Origin: SCRT01 sp036379455
GTDB taxonomy: Bacteria; Pseudomonadota; Gammaproteobacteria; Nevskiales; Nevskiaceae
Direction of reading: 5' to 3'
Assembly: GCA_036379455.1 (NCBI GenBank)
Contig: DASVGQ010000084.1
Span: 1 to 7,668, forward strand
Length of the DNA: 7,668 nucleotides
This document shows positions 1 to 5,477 of this stretch, piece after piece. The notes beneath the pieces are model-generated. The model was not told the DNA's origin. It saw only the letters and a program-made list of their open reading frames with translations, and did not search any database. The number at the start of each line of letters is the position of its first letter. The stretch's first letter is position 1. A program made the position numbers and the translations under genes.

Positions 1-1191
1 ATCGGCTACATCAGCCCGCGCTCCGGCGATCTCGGTATCTTCGACGCCAGCGACCCCTACATGCTGGGCGTCGTACGCAAGGCTCTCGAGCCCGGGCTGA
101 CGATCAATGGCGAGCACTACCGCGTGACGATCCTCGATCGCGACGGGCAGTCCAGCCCGTCGCGCGGCAGCCAGCTCGCCAACGACCTCATCAATCAGCA
201 CCATATCCATCTGATGCTCACGACCTCGACGCCGGAGACCGTCAACCCGGTGTCGGACGCCTGCGAGGCGGCGGGCGTGCCGAGCATCGCCACGGACTGC
301 CCGCTGGAATCCTTCTTCTTCGGACGCGGAGGGAAGCTCGGCGAGCCATCCCCCTTCAAGTGGACCTACGACTTCAGCTTCGGCATCGCGCAGTTCGGGG
401 ATACCTATCTCGCTCAGTGGCCGATGCTCAAGACCAACAAGAAGGTCGCGGTGATGTACCCGAACGACGCCGACGGCAACGCGTTCCGTTCGCACATGGA
501 GCCGGTCCTCACGAAGAACGGCTACACGGTGGTCGACCCGGGCGCCTACCAGGACGGAACCACGGATTTCTCTTCGCAAATCGCCCTGTTCAACAAGGAG
601 CACTGCGAGATCTTCAGCTCCGTGGGCATTCCGAAGGACATACAGACCTTCTGGCGGCAGTCCGCGCAGCTGCACTTCCTCGACAAGCTCATCATCGCGG
701 AGATGAGCAAGTCCGGCAGCTTCTTTGCGCAGATTCAGGCGCTCGGACCGCTCGGTCCGGGTATTTCGGCTTCGACCTTCTGGGCACCGGTGTTCCCCTA
801 CAAGTCGCCGCTCACCGGCGGGACTTCGCAGGAGCTGGCGGACGGATACCAGAAGGCCACGAACCAGATCTGGGCCGAGCAGCAGGGCGCCACGCTGGCG
901 TTGTTCGAAGTCGGCGTGGCCGCGCTCAAGGGCGCGAAGGACCCGACCAACCACGCCGCCATCCGCGATGTGATCCCGACTATCGACATGATCACCACGC
1001 TCGGGCGCGTCAATTTCAAGAAGGGCCCGTACCCGAATACCACGACGACGCCGATGATCGGCGCGCAGTGGGTGAAGACCAAGCCGGGCTCGCAGTTCCC
1101 GCTGGACTGGGTCACGGTCAGCAACACCGAAGATCCGCAGGTGCCGGTGCAACAGAAGCCGATTCCCTACAACAAAGCTCGCAGCGCCTGA
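1..1191 (+). CDS. ABC transporter substrate-binding protein, branched-chain amino acid type (5' partial)
   Basis: Periplasmic type 1 binding protein (Peripla_BP_6/LivK-like) that would deliver a small polar ligand, such as an amino acid or amide, to an inner-membrane ABC importer. The frame is open from the first base, and the opening residues IGYISPRSGDLG match the family's first strand and loop, so the true start and signal peptide lie upstream; the ATG at 61 is internal. About 396 residues are visible, close to a whole mature protein. Supporting segments are a ligand-pocket-like run TTSTPETVNPVSDACEAAG (codons 74-92), then GVPSI, and a second-lobe start KKVAVMYPNDADGNAF (about codons 147-162). 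It ends with TGA at 1189-1191. No permease or ATPase gene follows, so any partners must lie upstream. The family call is firm, but the ligand cannot be read from sequence. Two close cysteines (codons 88 and 100) could form a disulfide. Confidence 0.9.
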   Translation: MGYISPRSGDLGIFDASDPYMLGVVRKALEPGLTINGEHYRVTILDRDGQSSPSRGSQLANDLINQHHIHLMLTTSTPETVNPVSDACEAAGVPSIATDCPLESFFFGRGGKLGEPSPFKWTYDFSFGIAQFGDTYLAQWPMLKTNKKVAVMYPNDADGNAFRSHMEPVLTKNGYTVVDPGAYQDGTTDFSSQIALFNKEHCEIFSSVGIPKDIQTFWRQSAQLHFLDKLIIAEMSKSGSFFAQIQALGPLGPGISASTFWAPVFPYKSPLTGGTSQELADGYQKATNQIWAEQQGATLALFEVGVAALKGAKDPTNHAAIRDVIPTIDMITTLGRVNFKKGPYPNTTTTPMIGAQWVKTKPGSQFPLDWVTVSNTEDPQVPVQQKPIPYNKARSA

Positions 1192-1302
1192 TTGCAGCTC
1201 GATGGTACGCGGCGCCGCCCGGACGCGAGCCGGACGGTGCCGCTGCCGTCTGTGGCCGCTTGATCGCTGTGGGGCGGCGCGCGTTCGGACGGTGCGTTCG
1301 CG
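1192..1302. other. Convergent intergenic gap, weak hairpin only
   Basis: This gap separates the 3' ends of the binding protein and the aldo/keto reductase. It holds a weak stem at 1233-1250 (gacggtg/tgccgtc, five Watson-Crick and two wobble pairs, four-base loop). It also holds a GCGGCGCCGC palindrome at 1209-1218 and a 10-base direct repeat cggacggtgc at 1231-1240 and 1286-1295. No T-run follows either strand of the hairpin, so I do not call an intrinsic terminator. Termination here may be Rho-dependent. Confidence 0.4.
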
Positions 1303-2271
1303 TCAGCCGGCGGATTCCGACGCTGCGGTCGCCGCGTCGATGGCGCGCAGCGTGGCGTCGTCGAGCTTCGCCAGGGCTTCGAGCGCACCGAGGTTGTCTT
1401 CCAGCTGCTCGCGCCGCGTGGCGCCGAGCATGACGGTGGAGACGTGCGGGTTCTTCAGGCACCAGGCGATCGCCATCTGGGCCGGCGAAACGCCGCGTTC
1501 GTGCGCGATCGGCAGCAGGCGTTTCACGGCCTCGGTGTGCTGTTCCTGCTTCAGCCACGCGTAGTCGCGCAGCGCCAGGCGCGAGCCGGACGGAATGCCG
1601 TCGACGTACTTGCCCGTAAGCACGCCCGAGGCGAGCGGCGACCAGATGGTGGTGCCCATGCCGAACTCCTCGTACAACGGCGCGTATTCCTTCTCCACGC
1701 GGCTGCGGTGCAGCAGGTTGTACTGCGGCTGCTCCATGGTGGGCGCGTGCAGGTGGTGCTGCTCCGCCACGCGATGCGCTTCGCGGATCGCCTCGGCAGG
1801 CCACTCGCTGGTGCCCCAGTACAGCACCTTCCCCTGGCGGATCAGCGTGTCCATGGCCCACACGGTTTCCGCGACCGGCGTGTCGGGATCCGGGCGGTGG
1901 CAGAAGTAGCAGTCGAGATAGTCCACCTTCAATCGGGTGAGAGCCTGATGGCAGGCCTCGGTGACGTGCTTGCGCGACAGGCCGCGCTGCGTCGGCCGCG
2001 GGTCGGCGACGGCGCCGAAGTAGACCTTGCTCGATACGCAGTACGCATCGCGCGGCCAGTGCAGCGCCGCCAGCGTCTCGCCGAGGATGCGCTCGGCCTG
2101 GCCGGCGGCGTAGGTCTCGGAGCTGTCGAAATAGTTGATGCCGCGCTCGAAAGCCAGCGCCAGCAGGTCACGCGCGCGGCCGGTATCCACCTGTCGGCCG
2201 AAAGTTACCCAGGTTCCGAAGGACAGGGCGGAGAGTTTCAGGCCGGAGGTGCCGAGGCGACGGTATTGCAC
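1303..2271 (-). CDS. Aldo/keto reductase, Kv-channel beta-subunit-like
   Basis: A 322-residue cytoplasmic NADPH-dependent (beta/alpha)8 oxidoreductase that reduces aldehydes or ketones. The sequence follows the AKR6/Kv-beta pattern throughout: GTWVTFG (19-25), YAAG (54-57), RGLSRKH (96-102), RPDPDTP (126-132), YWGTSEW (151-157), WSPLASGVLTGKY (210-222) and LGATRREQLEDN (282-293). The catalytic tetrad is D49, Y54, K82 and H125. Cofactor-contact positions recalled from Kv-beta2 appear conserved (Q181, W210-L213, K221, G283, Q289, N293), while the Arg of its TSRW motif is Glu here. The start is GTG at 2271-2269: it gives the family-typical MQYRRLG opening, and a weak TGGAA lies about eight bases upstream. 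The product may be closer to YghZ-type methylglyoxal reductases or to a general carbonyl reductase; the substrate is unknown. It is transcribed alone, divergent from the N-acetyltransferase. Confidence 0.93.
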   Translation of the reverse strand: MQYRRLGTSGLKLSALSFGTWVTFGRQVDTGRARDLLALAFERGINYFDSSETYAAGQAERILGETLAALHWPRDAYCVSSKVYFGAVADPRPTQRGLSRKHVTEACHQALTRLKVDYLDCYFCHRPDPDTPVAETVWAMDTLIRQGKVLYWGTSEWPAEAIREAHRVAEQHHLHAPTMEQPQYNLLHRSRVEKEYAPLYEEFGMGTTIWSPLASGVLTGKYVDGIPSGSRLALRDYAWLKQEQHTEAVKRLLPIAHERGVSPAQMAIAWCLKNPHVSTVMLGATRREQLEDNLGALEALAKLDDATLRAIDAATAASESAG

Positions 2272-2401
2272 GATGGAATTCCAGAAAAATGGGCGTTCCC
2301 CGATTGTGCGTCAGCGGCGCCGGTCCTGGGACCGCTACGCGGGCGACGTCGCCTGCTGCCGAAACCATGAGACGCGCGGCACCCGGACGGACACCCGCTC
2401 G

Positions 2402-2407
2402 TAGAAT
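2402..2407 (+). promoter_or_regulatory. Possible -10 element upstream of the N-acetyltransferase
   Basis: TAGAAT sits in the 9-base context GTAGAATGC, identical to the better-placed element before the Kef gene. No good -35 lies 16-18 bases upstream (the bases there are GC-rich), and the start codon is about 175 bases downstream, so a long leader would be implied. It lies in the loop of the ggacacc/ggtgtcc inverted repeat, where a bound repressor would cover it. Weak evidence. Confidence 0.3.
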
Positions 2408-2568
2408 GCAGGTGTCCCGCGGTAGCACAGCGTCGCGCTGGCGACGCGTGGCGGTCGCCGATGGGCTTTCTTGCGCCGGTTGGCGGCGACGAGTCGCGCT
2501 CGGCGGCTGCGGCGAGACGGACACTGACGCGCGGGACGGCCGTGCGGCATGGGATGCACGAGGCAGGC

Positions 2569-2572
2569 AGGA
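2569..2572 (+). promoter_or_regulatory. Ribosome binding site that fixes the N-acetyltransferase start
   Basis: AGGA is placed nine bases before ATG 2582. The in-frame ATG at 2549 has only a distant GGGA (twelve-base gap) and would add eleven residues that do not look like the family. The 2582 start gives the usual short N-terminus before the RVGYDGPV motif. Confidence 0.55.
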
Positions 2573-2581
2573 CGCGCAGTC

Positions 2582-3388
2582 ATGGGCAAGCGGTTCGAGT
2601 TGAAACGGTACCTCCAGCGCGTCGGATACGACGGCCCGGTCGAGCCCACGCTCGCGGTGCTCCACGCGCTCACGGCGGCGCACAGCCAGTCGATCCCCTT
2701 CGAGAACATCGACCCGGTGCTGGGCCGCCCCGTCGAGCTAGAGCCTGGGCACCTGTACCGCAAGCTGGTCCTTGACCGCCGCGGCGGCTACTGCTTCGAG
2801 GAGAACGGCCTGTTTCTCGAGGCGCTCACGCGCGTCGGCTTCGCGGTTCGGCCCTTGAGCGCGCGCGTGCGGCTCGGCACCACCGATCGCAGCGAAGTGC
2901 GCATGCGCACGCACATGCTCATCGAGGTCGCGCTGGAAGAGGGGATGTGGCTGACCGACGTCGGCACCGGCTCCGCGTCGCTGACGGCGGCGCTGCGCTT
3001 CGAGGCGGACGTCGTACAGGTGACGCCGCACGATCGCCGTCGGCTGGTCCGCGCAAACGACCGTTGGTACCAGCAGGTGCGGCGCGGCGGCGAGTGGGTC
3101 GATGTCTACGAGTTCACCGGCGAGGAAATGCCCTTCATCGATCGCGTGGTGGCGAACTGGTACGTCAGCACGCACCCGCAGTCACCGTTCCGGCATCACG
3201 TCTCGGTGGCCATCGCGTGCCCCGACGGCGGGCGGGTGGCGCTGAGCGGCGGGCGGCTGACGGTGCGCAGACGCGACGGCTCGGCGACCCACCGCCAGGT
3301 CGCCGCCGGCCGTGAGTACCTCACGGTGCTGCGCGAGGAGTTCGGCATCGATCTGCCGTCGGGGACGCGCCTGCCGGTCGCCGCCTGA
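2582..3388 (+). CDS. nat: Arylamine N-acetyltransferase
   Basis: A 268-residue cytoplasmic enzyme that transfers an acyl group, classically acetyl from acetyl-CoA, to arylamines, hydrazines or related acceptors by a Cys-linked intermediate. Seen directly: the N-terminal YLQRVGYDGPVEPT block (10-23), PFENID (39-44), the catalytic Cys loop RRGGYCFEEN (67-75, C71), the His at RTHM (H111) and the Asp at TDVGTG (D126), giving the complete Cys-His-Asp triad with family spacing. WYVSTHPQSPF (193-203) matches the conserved NAT segment after the second domain. Length is near the usual 260-285. The normally aromatic residue three positions after the catalytic Asp (DVGFG) is Thr129, which may alter acceptor choice. 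The 90-base gap to the antiporter holds a separate promoter, so the two need not be co-transcribed. The natural acceptor is unknown. Confidence 0.94.
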   Translation: MGKRFELKRYLQRVGYDGPVEPTLAVLHALTAAHSQSIPFENIDPVLGRPVELEPGHLYRKLVLDRRGGYCFEENGLFLEALTRVGFAVRPLSARVRLGTTDRSEVRMRTHMLIEVALEEGMWLTDVGTGSASLTAALRFEADVVQVTPHDRRRLVRANDRWYQQVRRGGEWVDVYEFTGEEMPFIDRVVANWYVSTHPQSPFRHHVSVAIACPDGGRVALSGGRLTVRRRDGSATHRQVAAGREYLTVLREEFGIDLPSGTRLPVAA

Positions 3389-3408
3389 AAGCAGCCTCCG
3401 CGATCCTT

Positions 3409-3422
3409 GCGCCGCGCGGCGC
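3409..3422. repeat. 14-base perfect palindrome in the nat-kef gap
   Basis: GCGCCGCGCGGCGC is its own reverse complement and abuts the proposed -35 hexamer of the Kef promoter, overlapping it by one base. It could be an operator or a weak hairpin after nat. No T-run follows, so it is not an intrinsic terminator. In DNA this GC-rich about one such palindrome is expected by chance in a window of this size. Confidence 0.35.
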
Positions 3423-3451
3423 TGAAGGCCGGCGGACGCAGCCGGTAGAAT
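3422..3451 (+). promoter_or_regulatory. Probable sigma-70-type promoter of the Kef antiporter gene
   Basis: The -10 is TAGAAT (3446-3451), preceded by GG and followed by GC. A moderate -35, CTGAAG (3422-3427), lies 18 bases upstream. The expected start of transcription is near 3458, leaving a leader of about 20 bases before ATG 3479 with no evident Shine-Dalgarno sequence. This allows the antiporter to be expressed independently of the N-acetyltransferase. Confidence 0.55.
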
Positions 3452-3478
3452 GCCCGCGGTTCTCCGCGCGCTGCCGCG

Positions 3479-5302
3479 ATGCTCACCGATATCGTCCTTT
3501 TCCTCGCCGCGGCGGTCATCGCGGTACCGATCTTTCGACGCCTGAAGCTGGGCGCCGTGCTCGGTTACCTGGCCGCCGGCGTGGTTATCGGCCCGTCGGT
3601 GCTGGGGCTGATCACCGACGTCGATCGCATCCTGCAGATCTCCGAACTCGGCGTCGTGATGCTGCTGTTCATCATCGGCCTCGAGCTGCAGGTCTCGCGC
3701 CTCAAGGCGCTGCGCAACACGATCTTCGGGCTGGGCGGCGCGCAGATGGCGCTGACCACGGCGGCGCTGGCGGGGCTCGCCTACCTGAACGGCTGGACGC
3801 CGAGCGTATCGCTCACCATCGGCTTCGGGCTGGCGCTGTCGTCCACCGCCTTCGTGCTGCAGATGCTCTCCGAGCGCGGCGAGCTCGTCACGCGCCACGG
3901 CCGCGGCGGCTTCGGCATCCTGTTGTTCCAGGACATCGCGGTGATTCCCTTCATCGCAGTGCTGCCGATGCTCGCCGGGCAGGGCGTCCATCCCTCACCG
4001 GCGAAGATCGCCGAGACGCTGATCGCGGTGCTGGCGATGGTCGTCGTCGGCCGCTATCTGCTGACGCCGGTGCTGCGCTTCCTCGCCGCCGCGCAGGTGC
4101 CGGAGATCTTCACCGCCGCCGCGCTGCTGCTGGTGATCGGCACGGCGCTGGCGATGGACGCCGTCGGGCTTTCCGCCTCGCTCGGCGCCTTCATCGCCGG
4201 CCTGCTGCTCGCCGATTCTGAATACCGCCATGCGCTGCAGGCCGACATCGAGCCGTTCAAGGGGCTGCTGCTGGGCCTGTTCTTCATTGCCGTGGGCATG
4301 TCGACGAATTTCGACCTGGTCGCCCAGCGGCCGCTCGAAGTGCTGGTGCTGGTACTGGTACTCATGGGCGTCAAGGCGATCATCCTGTTCGTCGTTGGCC
4401 TCATCGGACATCTGCCGGCGGGTTCGTCGCTGTCGCTGGCGGCATCGCTGGCACAGGGCGGCGAGTTCGCCTTCGTGCTGTTCAGCCTCGCGGATCGGGC
4501 GGGCCTGCTGCCGGCACAGGTCCACAGCCTGCTGGTGGTGGCGGTGACGCTGTCGATGGTGGCGACGCCGCTGCTGTACGGGCTCGTCTCGCGGCTGCGC
4601 CGCGGCGACGACACGCCGCCCTACGACGAGATCGACGTCCCGCCATCGCCGGTGGTGATCGTCGGCTTCGGGCCGGTCGGGCAGGTCGTCGGCCGCATGC
4701 TGCAGGTCAAGAAGATCCCCTACACCGTGCTCGAGAAGAACTGGCAGCAGGTCAACTTCGTGCGGCATCTCGGCACGCGGGTGTTCTACAGCGACGCGTC
4801 GCGCCCGGAGGTGCTGCGGGCCGCGCAGGTGGACAAGGCGCGCCTGCTGGTGCTGACGATCCCCGATGAGGACAGCTCGCTGCGCATCGCCCAGGTGGTG
4901 CGCGCGCAGTATCCCAAGCTGCGGATCTTCGCCGTGGCGCGCACCCGCATCCATCAGCTCAGGCTCATGGATCTCGGCATCTCGGACGTGATCCGTCGCT
5001 CGTATTTCTCCAGCCTGGAGATGAGCACCGACATCCTCGTCGCGCTCGGCACCTCGGCCGAGGAGGCGCGAGCCGACGTCGATCTGTTCCGGCGTCACGA
5101 CGAAGCCACGCTCGCCCGCCAGCACGCGGTGTATCGCGACCAGGGCAAGTTCGCGCAGACCTCGCGCGAGGCGGCGGCGGAGCTGCAGCAGCTGTTCGAA
5201 TCCGATGAGGCCGGCGTAGGTCGCCGCCTGGCCAAAAAGAGGCCGGGCGAGGCGCCCGGCTCAGCTCAGGGATTCGGAGGAGGAGCGGGGAGGGGGTCCT
5301 GA
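3479..5302 (+). CDS. kefC: KefB/KefC-like monovalent cation:proton antiporter (CPA2) with TrkA-N domain
   Basis: A 607-residue inner-membrane protein that exchanges K+ (or another monovalent cation) for H+; in KefB/KefC it is held closed by glutathione and opened by glutathione-electrophile adducts. Residues 1-370 are about twelve hydrophobic helices with Kef signatures: ELGVVMLLFIIGLEL (56-70), the ion-site FQD motif (150-152) and the cytosolic loop HALQADIEPFKGLLLGLFF (251-269), nearly the KefC regulatory loop HALESDIEPF. A cytosolic KTN/TrkA-N domain follows: GFGPVG dinucleotide loop (396-401), acidic E419 after strand two, and VFYSDASRPEVL (435-446). Length fits KefC (620) and KefB (601). 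The start is ATG 3479, where the first helix begins at once. The tail after about residue 580 is Gly/Arg-rich and overlaps the opposing gene's terminator. No KefF/KefG-type activator gene is in view; glutathione gating is inference, and a KefB assignment is equally possible. Confidence 0.92.
   Translation: MLTDIVLFLAAAVIAVPIFRRLKLGAVLGYLAAGVVIGPSVLGLITDVDRILQISELGVVMLLFIIGLELQVSRLKALRNTIFGLGGAQMALTTAALAGLAYLNGWTPSVSLTIGFGLALSSTAFVLQMLSERGELVTRHGRGGFGILLFQDIAVIPFIAVLPMLAGQGVHPSPAKIAETLIAVLAMVVVGRYLLTPVLRFLAAAQVPEIFTAAALLLVIGTALAMDAVGLSASLGAFIAGLLLADSEYRHALQADIEPFKGLLLGLFFIAVGMSTNFDLVAQRPLEVLVLVLVLMGVKAIILFVVGLIGHLPAGSSLSLAASLAQGGEFAFVLFSLADRAGLLPAQVHSLLVVAVTLSMVATPLLYGLVSRLRRGDDTPPYDEIDVPPSPVVIVGFGPVGQVVGRMLQVKKIPYTVLEKNWQQVNFVRHLGTRVFYSDASRPEVLRAAQVDKARLLVLTIPDEDSSLRIAQVVRAQYPKLRIFAVARTRIHQLRLMDLGISDVIRRSYFSSLEMSTDILVALGTSAEEARADVDLFRRHDEATLARQHAVYRDQGKFAQTSREAAAELQQLFESDEAGVGRRLAKKRPGEAPGSAQGFGGGAGRGS
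5234..5260 (-). terminator. Intrinsic terminator for the dsbD gene, inside the kef 3' end
   Basis: Read on the minus strand, a perfect 8-bp GC stem (GCCGGGCG/CGCCCGGC, plus-strand arms 5242-5249 and 5253-5260, three-base loop) is followed after three bases by TTTTT (5238-5234). On the plus strand the stem is preceded by A5 and not followed by T, so it acts in one direction. It lies 218 bases past the dsbD stop and overlaps roughly the last 22 codons of the antiporter gene. Confidence 0.65.
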
Positions 5303-5477
5303 TGGGGGAGTCCCGCGGCCCGCTGCCGGTACACCCTGCCTGTACCGGCTGAGGCCACTATGCGGCCCGCCGCTGCGCATGCGGGCACTGGACGGACAAA
5401 CGGCGGTATCCGCCGGTGCGAGCGGTTCCGGTGCGGCGTGACGCGTCGGCGCCGGCCTGCCGCCGCCGGCGTCCGGT
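5303..5477. other. Convergent gap between kef and dsbD, hairpin-rich
   Basis: These 175 bases hold no recognisable gene. They contain several inverted repeats: gccggtaca/tgtaccggc (5325-5333 and 5341-5349), gcccgc/gcgggc (5365-5370 and 5381-5386), cggcgg-tat-ccgccg (5401-5415) and cgccggc/gccggcg (5450-5456 and 5465-5471). None has a T-run on either side. They would all be part of the dsbD transcript's 3' untranslated region if it ends at the terminator at 5234-5260. Confidence 0.45.
5325..5349. repeat. Perfect 9-bp inverted repeat with 7-base loop
   Basis: The arms gccggtaca (5325-5333) and tgtaccggc (5341-5349) pair perfectly around the loop ccctgcc. The stem has mixed base composition, unlike the all-GC palindromes elsewhere. 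There is no T-run on either strand. It may be a transcript-end stabilising hairpin or a binding site for a dimeric regulator; nothing in the sequence decides between these. Confidence 0.5.

Larger units (their letters stand above)
2272..2581. other. 310-base divergent intergenic region
   Basis: This stretch separates two divergent genes and should carry both of their promoters. I find no coding frame with family resemblance in it. Visible elements are a dyad cggtcc-tg-ggaccg (2321-2334), a 12-base palindrome ggcgacgtcgcc (2342-2353) and a 7-base inverted repeat ggacacc/ggtgtcc (2389-2395 and 2411-2417). A TAGAAT -10-like hexamer lies in the centre of that inverted repeat. For the aldo/keto reductase on the minus strand I see no convincing -10/-35 pair. 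Dyads of this size are expected by chance in such GC-rich DNA, so their role is open. Confidence 0.5.

Noticed and set aside
61..63. ATG at 61 as the start of the substrate-binding protein
   Set aside because: The same frame is open back to base 1 and encodes the family's conserved N-terminal strand (IGYISPRSGDLG), so the gene begins before the window.
1233..1250. Hairpin as a terminator for the binding-protein gene
   Set aside because: The stem needs two wobble pairs and there is no T-run on either side.
1231..1295. Direct repeat cggacggtgc in the first convergent gap
   Set aside because: Only two 10-base copies of GC-rich sequence with no flanking structure; probably chance.
1118..1861. 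247-codon minus-strand frame overlapping the aldo/keto reductase end and the binding-protein end
   Set aside because: It is an alternate frame of the reductase gene running past its stop; Ala/Arg/His low-complexity and no family match.
2549..2551. Upstream in-frame ATG for the N-acetyltransferase
   Set aside because: It would add eleven residues without family resemblance and has a poorer Shine-Dalgarno sequence than the ATG at 2582.
2168..2683. 171-codon minus-strand frame across the divergent gap
   Set aside because: It overlaps both neighbouring genes out of frame and its product is Arg/Pro/Ala-rich without any motif. No sign of a real gene between the reductase and the N-acetyltransferase.
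3995..5125. 376-codon open frame antisense to the antiporter
   Set aside because: Composition is dominated by Arg, His, Gln and Asp with no domain pattern, as expected of the complement of a hydrophobic GC-rich gene.
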